A stretch of 30,929 nt of DNA, taken from positions 1-30,929 of the forward strand of contig CAJVPP010000506.1 of NCBI GenBank assembly GCA_910592005.1, read 5' to 3'. The notes below the pieces were generated by a model, which did no database searches, was not told the DNA's origin, and saw only the letters and a list, made by a program, of their open reading frames with translations. Shown here in pieces: positions 11,170 through 21,215 of the stretch; position 1 is the stretch's first letter; every line of letters begins with the position of its first letter. Position numbers and translations under genes: made by a program. The stretch comes from Funneliformis mosseae. Its lineage: Eukaryota > Glomeromycota > Glomeromycetes > Glomerales > Glomeraceae.

Positions 11170-13348
11170 CAATTCAATTCTATAAAGGATTTCAACATAT
11201 TCATCTCCTCATGAAGCGGACTGGGTATTAAAAGAATTTCTGGATAATCATTTTTAAATTTTTGTGTGTAATGGTAAGGAATTCCATCGTAAACTACCAC
11301 AATCCATTTTCGTTCACCTTTATTAATCCCACTAATTTCTTTAATATGTTCTAAGACTTTTTGGATATTCTTAATAGAGTTTGGATTGATTGGTATAGGA
11401 TCTGAAATAAGGATGTCAGGTATATTAATATCTTTTTGGTTGGATCTTTGGGTTATACTAATTGGATTAATTGAATTTGTAAACTTTTTGGAAGTATCTA
11501 TTTCAGATTGATAGGATTTAAAAATTAAAGGTTTGATTGTATCTTCTTTTTCAAATATTGTTTGATCAATTGCTTCTTAAGTTTCAGCAAGTGTGAGAAG
11601 TTTCATATTACATTGAGGATATTTACGTTTTGAATTTTTGATATTATCTTTACTACATTCTCGACACTATTTCTGTTTATCTATTTTCATATTCTGATCG
11701 GTTATTAAATTATCAATGACATTTATATCTTTGTTTTTCTCTGTACATGCTTCAGCCAAGATAACAGAAAGATAATCGCAAAGTTATTGATCAATTAATG
11801 TTTGCATTTTGGGGGTGAGATCAAACAGTTCTTCAATTTGTAATGCATTAAAGGGGTTTTATATAACCAAGAGTCTTCAAGATTTTGTATTTGATTAATG
11901 GGATCATAATTCAATAAAACAAAACTTGTAACAGTATGGTAAATAACTGTATTATATCCACGATCTAAATAATTTTTTTGACCCTTTTGTTTGTTGTCAA
12001 ATGCCATAAATACTAAACCCTTTGGAAATGATTGAGGTTCATTAGCTAAATTTTCTTGCCATTTAATAAATTTAGTGTAACCTCTGGCATTTATAAAATG
12101 GTTATCAATATCAATGATTGATTTAGATCTTACAATAGAATATTTAATTGCTGATGCTGCTAAATTAATAGCAGATACATATTTTAGGTGTCTTATTCCA
12201 TAAATCATATCAATTGCTACAGCACATTTGAATAGCTTTTCACCCTTATGTTGATTTTTATTTTCATTATAAGTGAGAATTTCTATAAATTTTACAATAA
12301 TTGGATTTCGTTTAATAAGCCATTGAGAAGGAGAATACTTTAAGAGACTATTTAATTGAAATCTTTTATGATCATTTATTAAACTTATTATGTTATCATA
12401 TAAATTTTCTTGTTCTTTTTTGGCAATATCTATTATAGCTTTGATATGATCTTCTTGATTAGCAAATCGGTTATCTAACTTTTTTTTTAATATTTCATTT
12501 TCAGATAGTAATTGCTTATTAAGATGCTTTAATTCATTAATTTCAGATAATAATTGCTTATTAAGACACGTTAATTCATTAATTTATTTCCATATTCTGG
12601 ATCTGATAAAGATACTTGAACTTCAAAATCACAATAAGCTTGCAATTCGTCATTATCGTTATCAGAAAGTTTCAACCTTTTTCTTTTATTTTCTTCATCT
12701 AAAAAAATTAAGTTATTAGCTTTTTTCAATTGATTAATAAAAGAATCTCTAGCAACAACATTATTATAATGTTTTTCACATAAAGAGTAATTTTCTAAAG
12801 AATCAAGTAATAAATTTAATTCAGAAAAATAGTTAGCTAAAATTGTAATTTTATTCTTTACTATTTCAATTGATGCATGTCACTATCTCTGTTTTTCTTT
12901 AGTTTCATATGGTACTAGTTAGCTTTTGGATATTTACTAACGATAGAATTAATATGTAAGGTAAGTTTTTAGCTTCCGGTTTTGAAGTTGTCATTGCTAA
13001 ATAACATATATATATGTAAAAAAAGTGTATTTTAGTCTAAAAATAATTTAAAACTAGTTTGTAAAGCTTTATGAATCAGCATGGATTATGAAATTACATA
13101 ACTGAAAGAATATATTTTGATAGTTATTTTTTATAAAAAAAAAAATTATATATGACAGATTTTAATTTTGAAATTTTTATAAAAATGACGATCAAACACC
13201 AATTAAATTTTGAGACATGATTAAAGAATATTCTAGATTTGATTTCCAAATTTGGAAATACACCAGACTGTAATATGATCAGTGCTAGATTTCTCCAGAT
13301 TTATTGAGATTTGTTGTCAAAATAATCATCACTAAATACTAATTTGTC

Positions 13349-13549
13349 TCACGTAGTCTTAATCTTATGAAATTCAATAAAATGTTTTAGGCCGTTGATA
13401 TTACTTTGTAAACGTTTAAGGTAATTGATTGAAATAACTTCTTTGTTCTCTAATGATTTATACTGAAATTGAATTTCAGCGACCCGTAGCTGAAATTGAA
13501 GGAGAATAGGTCCTACAGCTATTGTTAATTGTCTAAGTATCTTTCGCAT
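13349..13549 (-). pseudogene. gag: Gag N-terminal fragment
   Basis: A 66-codon open stretch starting with an ATG 30 bases past the primer site (MRKILRQLTIAVGPILLQF). It is rich in Leu, Gln, Ile and Lys and probably helical. It ends at a TGA that could be a former CGA. The next 75 bases lead to the nested transposon, beyond which gag resumes. Position right after the primer site suggests it is the start of gag, but the frame does not run unbroken into 9638. Confidence 0.4.
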
Positions 13550-13578
13550 ACGTTTGATTTATCAGATTGGTTTTTAAT

Positions 13579-13595
13579 CCATCCAACTCACACCA
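13579..13595 (-). other. tRNA primer binding site
   Basis: On the minus strand TGGTGTGAGTTGGATGG begins three bases inside the 5' LTR. A TGG start is complementary to the CCA end of a tRNA, as expected for the minus-strand DNA primer site. I cannot assign the tRNA. Confidence 0.75.
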
Positions 13596-13598
13596 AAT

Positions 13599-14176
13599 TG
13601 TTATCTTATGATACTAATAACTGAAAATTAGTATTAATGCAAGATTAACAAAAGGGATTTAGCTTTTACTTGATACTTTAGAGAGAGTTCTGAAGGATTG
13701 ATAAATAATTATTATTTCAAATGACAATATATATTTAGAATAACTTTCAGGATTTTATTAAAAGATAAGGAATTCGCTACAATTATATTTGTTGGTATAT
13801 AATTATTATTAGTATTAATCTTGTTGATGATAAAACTAATTGAGTTTCAATTGTTTACAAATTATTATCTTTTGTTATCTACTACTGTTTATTGCTATCT
13901 AATGTTTTTAACCAAGTTCTAAAACTATCCTATTTATACTAAATTTGCTAATATAAATAAATAAAATATTAATTGATTATAAATAATAAATAATTAATAA
14001 TACAAAATGCTTAATAATATAATAGAATTTTCCAGTAACTTCTGGGTTTTTTGCGTAATCTTTATTTAATTCATTTCTCTCATCTTCGCCATCTTTGTTG
14101 TCTAACGTGATGCAGTCAATATGCCTTTTGGTCACGTGTATCACATGATCTTTTGGATTAATATCTTCCTATAATA
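13599..14176 (-). repeat. 5' LTR of the retrotransposon
   Basis: 578-bp copy of 1672-2259, starting TGTTATCTTATG on the plus strand and ending ATAATA, where the other copy has ATAACA. By eye the two LTRs differ at about 8% of positions. Nearly all differences are A/G or C/T, plus a 9-base indel and a 1-base indel. Confidence 0.9.
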
Positions 14177-14499
14177 ATATAAATAGAGATTCACATGTTA
14201 TAATCGTTAAAATTCATATTTTATAAATATATCTCTTAAAATGTAAATATAATTAACTATAAAATATTGTAAAAAAATTATAATATTTTAATATCTAGTA
14301 ATTATAAAAAGATAAAATAAAGTTTATTAGATTTGTCATATTAAAATCTATCTAATGATAGTATTTTTAAATTTTTAAAATTAATAATTATTAATATATA
14401 TTAATTTTTAAATTTTTTAATTTTTAAAATAACTTATTATCTAATAATTACAAGAAAATAAAATATAACTCTTTTTGATCTTTTCATCAATATATCACT

Positions 14500-16662
14500 C
14501 ATAACAAAAAGATAAAATACATATGAAAATCTTGAACTTTATAATAAAACTATTTCAAATAACTTAGAAATTGATAAAGAACTTAATGCTTCATTCTCTA
14601 ATAATAACAGAAAAAATAAAAATTATATAAATACTACTAAAGTTACAAAAAGACAAAAAGTTAAAACTTCAAAATCTAATATTATTTCAACAAGTGTAGG
14701 AATTCCAAATATTATTCAACTAATATCAACTTTTATATGAATTGCCTATGTTACTCCTACACTAAACTTTATTATAGAAGATTCAAAAGTATATGAAATG
14801 AAAATAGACATAGCAAAAAAACTCCTTTTTCTATATTGCAAGACTCTAGCATAAATGATTCTATCCATATAAAATATTTTAAATATTATTAAAGTCTCTA
14901 TATCTATCTTTAATCTTGATAAAGAAAGAACAAACAACTTTTTTGAGCAGATCAAGTGAAAAATAATGTAAACAAATCTGATTAATCATATGATTCTAAT
15001 ATGAAAGAAACACCTTTTAATATAATTACCTTTCTAACATATTTTTTTATAATTGATAATACTATAAATAATACAAAAAAATCTATAATCTATAAATGTA
15101 ATTTTATTAACAGACTATTTGTTAACTTTTTAATCTATCAAGAAACTTTATATAACTCTAAATTAAAAAGTTTTTTATTTATTTTATTCTATTGATCAAT
15201 TTATACATATTATTATAAAAGTTTAGAGACATAATACATCTTCATATTTGTAGTTATTGATTTATCTATCAAAAAATAAAGAATAAATGTCAAAAAAAGA
15301 AAATATATTAGGATTAATAATATTCTTTTATTTGTCAAATCAGATATAATATGAAATTTTTTCAATAATATGACACAATCACAGGATTTTTAATGATCAT
15401 CAAAAGTTACTAACAAATAGCTTTCATTATTTATGAATCATTAAATCCTTTTACAATAACATGTAGTCTCTACTATTATTAGACTTTATAGTACACATTA
15501 AACCTACTAATCTTGATGCTTTGCAATTAATTTTACAATAATAATTTGAGTTAAAATTAACTGATCTATCTTTCAATATAACACAGCAAAATCTCTTAAT
15601 TTTTTTCAATACTATTAATGCAAAATTGTATTTTATTTCATGAGATCTTCAATATTAAAATTGTTTCTATGCTTATATTAACTTTAATAATCAAGATGAT
15701 TATGATATTACACTTAAATTTTAACACAAATTTAAATTAAATGTATTATTTTGGATTAATCCTGCTGTATCTCACTGTCAAAGATATGATAATCCTAATT
15801 ACGAAGCTAAGGATTATTTACCTCAAAACCTTTAAACCTTTACAGACAACTATACAATTATTTTAAACTTGCTTTTTATAGATCTTCTTATAAATTTAAC
15901 AATCAACCAAATAATTATATACAATCAAATCAAATTTAAAAAGATTCATATACTGACACATTGAAAAATAGTTCTAATAATCTAAACCAACAACCAAAAT
16001 TAACTGATATTATATTAGCTTTAAATGATATGTTAAAATGATTTGATAAAATTGACAATAAAATAACTGCTCTCGCTATAAAGCAGTTATCACTAAAAAT
16101 GAAATCATTATTCTTCAAGAAAATCAAAAAAATATTAACTATCACTTTATCAATTAGAAAAATGTAATAACATAGTCTACTCTAAAGAAGTCTATAATAG
16201 TAAAATAAAATTTGATGATTCTTTTAACCCTTTATCCAAATTTTTGCTTGATCATTTTTTAACAATTCCTTCAAATAATATCTCTTCTATTAACTAGTAT
16301 TAAAAATCAATTTGTAAAATCTATTCAGAAATTAAAAATATCATTAATAATATTTGTTAGATTCTTTAAACGCTTTCTTTCTCTCTTAAATAAGTATCTA
16401 TTCAATAATTAATAATATAGTATCATACTAAATGAATTCAAAAAATAATAAAAACACTTTTTTAAATGATGCTTTCATAAATATTATTAATAATCCAAAT
16501 CTCATTTCTTTTATTACATATAATATCAGAAATTGTTTCTCAGATTTCAAACTATAAAATATTGATTTCTTTTTTTAATAACTTTAATATAAATATACTT
16601 GGTTTAAGTGAAACTCATTTAAACTTATTATAAGCCTATATTTTAATAAGAACTTCTATAAC
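14500..16662 (+). pseudogene. Heavily decayed LINE fragment (ORF1 and endonuclease start)
   Basis: Pieces of a non-LTR retrotransposon on the plus strand. The N-terminal ORF1 remnant (about 14530-14740) is Asn/Lys/Ser-rich. A ruined zinc knuckle at 15776-15817 reads C-X2-Y-X4-Y-X4-Y, where C-X2-C-X4-H-X4-C is expected. A Gln/Asn-rich, helical stretch follows (QPKLTDIILALNDMLK, then FDKIDNKITALAIK) as in the ORF1 C-terminus of the LINE at 23666. Then the start of an APE-type endonuclease is seen: FITYNIRNC (about 16500) and LGLSETH (16598-16618). The copy stops at the MITE at 16665. No RT remains after it. Confidence 0.6.
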
Positions 16663-16664
16663 TA

Positions 16665-16803
16665 GAGTTCCAAATTTGACCTGATATATCAGATGACTTG
16701 ATAGGTTGACTTAAAAATTTTAAGTCAAATCTATAATTTGATGACCTGACATTAAGTCAGATTAAGTTCTTAATCTGATCTGCTAGACCTAGATCAATTG
16801 GAG
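16665..16803. mobile_element. Short MITE with GAGTTCC end
   Basis: A 139-bp non-coding element between two TA copies (16663-16664 and 16804-16805). It begins GAGTTCCAAAT, the same terminal sequence as the MITE at 7762, but its arms repeat different words (GACCTGA, AAGTCAGATT). The right end (rc CTCCAATTGATCTAGG) is only loosely complementary to the left. It truncates the decayed LINE. Confidence 0.55.
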
Positions 16804-17353
16804 TATGCTGTAACAAAATCAGACGAAGTAAACATTTGATTATGTAATATAAATAAGAAGCTGATTAGGATGTGGCTGTAAAAGTAACCAGTGTGACTGA
16901 TAATATTTTGAAAAGTAATAATGGTACTCATTCATAACTTATTATTATAGACTTAATTTTAATATTCCCTTTATCATACCAGAATATGAGAAATATAAAC
17001 CATAATAGGAGCAATATAGGATTACCTCTATATAAAAATATAAATATGAAACTAATTTACATTAAATCCACTATAAAACTAAAGAATTACAGCACTATTC
17101 GAAGCATTCTAAAAAAAGAACAAAGAGAAAAAATTGCTCCTTACATTTTTAAAATCAACAATACCTAAACTTTTCAAGAATATCTAAATAAGGAAAAAAT
17201 CACTTATTAAATTTACCAGAAAGAATGAAAATAAATACCAATAATAATAAACAAACATTAATATTAACTTAAGATTGCATCTCATAGAATACGATTAGAT
17301 CTGTTATTACTGCTATTGTTATTACCTTGTAATTATAATAGATTTAAACTGCT
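16804..17353. other. AT-rich stretch, little discernible
   Basis: No supported gene. Around 16870-16900 a plus-strand frame reads GCGCKSNQCD between stops, perhaps the remnant of a Cys-rich protein. The 60-codon open stretch at 16986-17168 is Asn/Lys/Ile-rich and has no recognisable motif, so I treat it as chance. Confidence 0.3.
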
Positions 17354-18075
17354 TTAGCTATTGTTGTTATTATTATTGCAGGTGAATACCAATAATATAT
17401 TCTTAAGTCTTACAATGTGTTTTTCAAGCATCCTTTCTTCTTGTATAATTTTATCATATACAGGTGATTCATAAGCAATTAGACCTATCAACACAGCTGT
17501 AGTTAACCTTATCATAGTTTAGTTAATCACGTTCACTTTATTTGCAAAATATCTGAGATTAGATTATAGGTCACATCTATCTAAAACTCCTGGATTTCTC
17601 TTTTTCCTAAATTTTTTTTAATATAGAATTTGAGGTGATGCTTATTATCAATATTTCTAACAGTTTTAGTTATGATTCTAATAACTATGATACTGATTTC
17701 TACTAATGATATTACATCAAAATTCAGGTTTTCTAATATTTTAATGAAAGTGACATTTATCTTGAAAGAAGCAGAAGAGATAGTTAGTATTAAAAATAAA
17801 ATAAATTAAAATAAATTAGAATAAATTTCATATATACCAAATACCATTTTACACATGCAATAAACTTACCTTTAAAAAGATTACATCCTTCTTCAATTTG
17901 TGTTTCAATATCTCAGTTGGAAGAAATAAATGTCTTGATTCTTAGATAAATTACTTTTATTGGATCATCATTTGATAATCTTAATACAGTGGTAATTTTT
18001 TTGACAGTTAAAGTCTTATGTAAGATATTCTATGAATTTGTAAACATAAGCAATGGTAAAGAGTTTCTCAAGCAT
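17354..18075 (-). pseudogene. Unrecognised intron-containing gene remnant
   Basis: Minus-strand gene. Exon 1 runs from ATG at 18075 (MLEKLFTIAYVYKFIEYLT), through one TAA at a likely Gln and a one-base slip, to VLRLSNDDPIKVIYLRIKTF and EEGCNLFK. The intron lies at 17761-17869. Exon 2 reads NVTFIKILENLNFDVISL, then VRNIDNKHHLKFYIKKNLG, one TAG and one slip, then MIRLTTAVLIGLIAYESP and EERMLEKHIVRLKNI, ending in an Asn run and TAA at 17354. The composition is that of a soluble helical protein. I do not recognise the family. It could be a host multicopy gene or a transposon gene. Confidence 0.5.
17761..17869 (-). other. Spliceosomal intron
   Basis: 109 bases on the minus strand: donor GTAAGT, branch site TACTAAC (complement at 17783-17789), a pyrimidine-rich tract and acceptor TTTCAAG. 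The branch site is 20-30 bases from the acceptor, as expected for fungi. Confidence 0.7.
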
Positions 18076-19343
18076 TTTCTTTTTTCTTTTTTTTAATTAA
18101 TTTTTTAACAAAATAATTAAAATAATATTCCATTTTATATTTTCTCTCACCAACATATTTATTTTATTTTACCTATTAATTTTACTATATTAATAAAATT
18201 TATTTTTTCTTCTTTATTCTTCTTTAATTTAATAAATGAAAAAAAAACAAGTCTGATCAAAGCCAATTCACTACAATAAGTATTTTAACAATATATTCTT
18301 CCTCTTATTAGTCATATAACATAAAATTTTATTTATAAAAAAATCTTAAAAATAAAATAAAAAACTAAGTCTAATCAGATCAAATGATAAAAATTAATTT
18401 ATTTACTAATTAAGAAGTTTTATCTCAAGACAATTTTCTTTCAAAGGAAAGAATAAGAAATGATTCATAATTTGACTTCGCTATAGTCCTTTTTTCACAA
18501 TTCATTTATTTTATATCAATAATTAAAACTTAAAATGAAAACTGATGAGTGACAATATAAGTCACATAAAAAAAGTATTTTCAATTTTAATCTAAATGAT
18601 AATTTATACAAATAAAAAATTAAAATAAACCATTAAAGCCAAAATGCATTCAATTACTTATTTTGGAAATTTAATAAATTTAATAAGTCAGATTCAAGCT
18701 AATGTATAAACTATTACAAAAATAAATGCATATATATAATTCATATTTGTAAAAAGGATAGGTGGGATATTATAATCTATAATCTTAAACAAAATCCATT
18801 AATTATTGATAATTAAGTGAGAATCCTAATCAATTATGATTAGGATTAAGAATACTTTATAATTATATTTGTAACCAAAATTATGCAGATTGATTTAACC
18901 AAAAAAAAGTATCTTGAGCAAGACTTTTGTTGATCTTATAATGGAAACTTCATAGAGAGAATTAATACTTTGATATAAAAATATAAAACTTGTATTACTG
19001 TATACAAAAACTGATTAAGAAAAATAATAGGTCTCTTTTTTATTCTACGATAACTAGAATTATATTATTAAATATATAATTTTATAATTTCTAAAAAGTT
19101 TTTTATTCATTTAATATAATTGCTATTTCTAAACTTAACTATGATTATAATAACCATTCTAGTTATTATATATGATTATTATATCACTAGATCAAATTTC
19201 ACATGACTTGTAAAATTTGTGTGCAAAACATTGCTGTGAAAAAACATATTAATTTTTTGATGTAAGTCATAATAAAATTTTATTTTTCTTTCAGTATACT
19301 TTCTATAATAAAATCTGTATTACCTATATAATAAATCTTTACA
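18076..19343. other. AT-rich intergenic stretch
   Basis: No supported gene on either strand. The only structure I note is an exact hairpin at 18822-18847. Confidence 0.5.
18822..18847. repeat. Perfect 11-bp inverted repeat
   Basis: AATCCTAATCA and TGATTAGGATT separated by ATTA. No gene is adjacent. It may be the centre of an eroded MITE. Confidence 0.4.
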
Positions 19344-19511
19344 TTACTTATTACAATTCTTTTGATAATAGCCAATTTCATCACATTTTTTACATTTTTT
19401 GTTATTCATATTCACAAATTACTCCAGTTACATATAATTGAATGAATCTTATTCAACAATTTGGTTAATATTTGTAAGTTCTTTTAAGAATCTTTTATTT
19501 TTATCAATTTT
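19344..19511 (-). pseudogene. Zinc-knuckle protein C-terminal remnant
   Basis: Minus-strand frame ending at TAA 19344. It reads KIDKNKRFLKELTNINQIVE, then three TAA codons at plausible Gln positions, then NNKKCKKCDEIGYYQKNCNK. The last part is a CCHC-type knuckle (C-X2-C-X4-X-X4-C) in which the His position is Tyr, one C-to-T step from His. CCHC knuckles at a C-terminus occur in transposases, gag-like proteins and RNA-binding proteins. The upstream part runs into the minisatellite and is lost, so the family is unknown. Confidence 0.45.
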
Positions 19512-19804
19512 CTAAAACAAATGATCTAGGCAAAAAAATATATAAAAGAAAGATCAAAACTTAAAATAAATGATCCAGGTGAAAAAAAATATATAAAAAA
19601 GAGATCAAATCTTAAACAAATAATCTAGGTGAAGAAAAAATATAAAAGAGAGATCAAATCCCAAAATATATAAGCTAGACGAATAAAATATGTTGAAAAT
19701 GTGATCAAATTCTAAAATATATGAATCAGACAAAGAAAATGTATTAAAAGGGTGATCAAATCCCAAAATATATAAACTATACAAAAAAATATATAAAAGA
19801 ATAG
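19511..19804. repeat. Minisatellite, about six 50-bp units
   Basis: Imperfect direct repeats starting near 19511, 19561, 19612, 19660, 19711 and 19762. Each unit has the form AAAATAAATGATCYAGGTGA, an A-rich run with TATA, then GAGATCAAATC. Successive units diverge, mostly by A/G and C/T changes. It abuts the 5' side of the zinc-knuckle remnant. Confidence 0.75.
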
Positions 19805-20662
19805 GTTTTTTTCTCTTAATTTAATGATTTTGAGTCTTTTCTTTTGGGAGGATTTAATATAACTGAAAAGAATAGTTTAATAACTTTCATACCCTAACAT
19901 TAATACTAACCTTAACTCTAACTCTAATCTTAACTCTAAGCTACTCTGAAGTTAAATTCATTATAATCTAATATTGTAATTTAAAGTAAAAAATAAATAC
20001 ATTTATATCAATATCTGAAGAGTTATTAACAAAAATCTGCTCAAGTTATTCATAATGAAATTTATGATTAAAAGGATATGCAAAGGCAATAATTGAATTT
20101 TTTAAAAAAATGTTAAGGTAAACAAAGTAAATGAGAGAAAATTTGAGAAAGAATTGATAAGATAGATATTCAGAATTATGTCATTTTAATAGTCTATTTT
20201 CATTATATGATTAAACACGTGATTTTTAAAAAATTCAAAATTAAAATTTTAAAATTCAAATTTATATAGATAATATTAACTAGTAGTTAATCATAGATTT
20301 TTCTTAATATAATATTTATCTTAATATTATAATAAAAAATTTTATTGAATTAGTATTATATATAGTTATTTAAATTTATTTAGATTTAATAAACATTTAA
20401 ACTTTAATTTTACTAATTTTTTACTAAGGTTTTGATATATTGTAAAATATTCTTTGTAATATCTTTTTCTTATAAAAATATGTTTTAGTTAGTTTTAGAT
20501 ACTTAATGATACACTTTTGATTAAAAATTTATGATTAAAAAAAGTTATTGCAATTTTTAAATTTAATGACCAATTTAATTTTTTAATTATAAAAAAAATT
20601 TAATAAGTATTTTTAAATAATTTTTTATTTTATTTATAAATATGAATTTTTTATTTATAAAA
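19805..20662. other. AT-rich stretch with a telomere-like patch
   Basis: No gene seen. Near its start (19891-19940) lies a degenerate period-6 run of TAAC-type words. The remainder is long A/T runs without clear structure. Confidence 0.4.
19891..19940. repeat. Degenerate telomere-like hexamer run
   Basis: ACCCTAAC is followed by period-6 variants such as CTTAAC, TCTAAC, TCTAAT, CTTAAC, TCTAAG. The pattern fits a decayed CCCTAA array in which C has become T. The tract is short and could be chance. Confidence 0.35.
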
Positions 20663-21215
20663 TTAATATTTAGTCAGATTGCTATTACTATCTATTATAG
20701 CTTGAATCCTTCATAGCATACTTTCTATTAAATTTTCTAAAATTTCTGGTTTAATTTTATATCATCCTTCCTTTAAAATAATCATTAATTCATTAAAATT
20801 AATTGATGTGACTTATATTTACAGATCTTTCTTTTTAAAATATTTTACAAATATTTAATTAGTCCTAATACAATATTATTATAATCTTTTTATGATTTAC
20901 TTCAAATACTAATGATTTTCTTTTTCTAATATAATTATAAAAATCTTTATTTTGTAAAATACGTTTATAGTGCTAAAACTTACTAAAACTATTAATATTT
21001 AATTGAATTCTTTTATAATTTCATTTAAAGATTATTATCTATCCTTTTTAATAGTTTTTATAAAATATTTAACATTTCTTTTTGTTAATTTAGGTGGTCT
21101 GCTAAACCTAAAAGTATTAAAAATTTGGTATTCAATTTTATATTTTTCAATAATACTATAAATGATTGACTTAGGATAGTTAAGAATATTTATAATATTT
21201 CATTCAATATGACTA
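20663..21215 (-). pseudogene. Tc1/mariner transposase remnant with core deleted
   Basis: The minus strand shows the N-terminal DNA-binding half of a Tc1-like transposase. The helix-turn-helix segment reads ILNYPKSIIYSIIEKYKIE, then a GRPR-like hook decayed to RFSRPPKLTKR, then FIKTIKKDR followed by two TAA (former CAA CAA) and SLNEIIKEFN. After a gap the C-terminal tail appears: KIKPEILENLIESM, then RIQAIIDS and LTKY, just before TAA at 20663. That tail matches the usual end of Tc1 transposases (SMPRR.QAVI...). The catalytic D-D-E core between the halves is missing. The terminal repeats were not found. Confidence 0.7.

Larger units (their letters stand above)
9904..12994 (-). pseudogene. Putative DDE-like transposase of unrecognised family, two introns
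   Basis: Roughly 950-990 codons in pieces. N-terminal part (12994-12550): decayed frame with LCEKHYNNVVARDSF, possibly metal-binding, then a Leu/Asn/Glu-rich coiled coil. Middle: an intact stretch from about 12500 to 11850, including GLVFMAFDNKQKGQKN. Next comes a Cys pair (CRECSKD...YPQC, perhaps a zinc ribbon that lost one Cys to Tyr), then KWIVVVYDGIPYHY and ILLIPSPLHEEMNMLKSF. Introns are at 11110-11169 and 10797-10865. The C-terminal part has SATHRAFAPIW, EIEVADEEQ and, near the end, KSKKKDELLVIL, stopping at 9904. The strand-Asp, strand-Asp and helix-Glu pattern resembles an RNase-H-fold transposase. I recall similar large multicopy proteins in fungi and invertebrates but cannot name them. 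The start at 12994 is tentative. Confidence 0.6.
9642..13270 (-). mobile_element. Nested DNA transposon, CAGTCTGGTGT ends, TA duplication
   Basis: Inverted ends read CAGTCTGGTGTTTTTCCA at 9642 and, from the other side, CAGTCTGGTGTATTTCCA ending at 13270. Each is directly flanked by TA (9640-9641 and 13271-13272). The 3.6-kb body holds one large minus-strand gene (9904-12994) with two introns. It sits inside gag of the LTR element. Joining the flanks with one TA gives a readable frame (INLEKSSTDHIITEE), which supports these ends. TA duplication and CAGT ends are typical of the Tc1/mariner superfamily, but the encoded protein is much larger than Tc1. Introns on the same strand as the retrotransposon RNA argue for insertion after retrotransposition, not gene capture. 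Confidence 0.75.
1672..14176 (-). mobile_element. Ty3/gypsy-type LTR retrotransposon with nested insertions
   Basis: A complete but inactive LTR retrotransposon read on the minus strand. It has two LTRs of about 580 bp, a tRNA primer site inside the 5' LTR, a polypurine tract beside the 3' LTR, and the domain order gag, protease, RT, RNase H, integrase, which is the Ty3/gypsy order. Both LTRs are flanked by ATAT (1668-1671 and 14177-14180), a possible 4-bp target duplication, though weak in such AT-rich sequence. The 12.5-kb length is inflated by a nested DNA transposon (9642-13270) and a MITE (7762-8442). Without them it is about 8.2 kb. All coding parts carry stops and a few small frameshifts. 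Confidence 0.9.

Noticed and set aside
14746..15195. Small ORFs at 14746-14955 (minus) and 15001-15195 (plus)
   Set aside because: They lie in or opposite the decayed LINE ORF1 and look like low-complexity AT-rich translation.
16870..16900. Cys-rich GCGCKSNQCD frame resembling a CXC (tesmin-like) motif
   Set aside because: Only one short block is seen, between stops. The second half of the motif is not recognisable.
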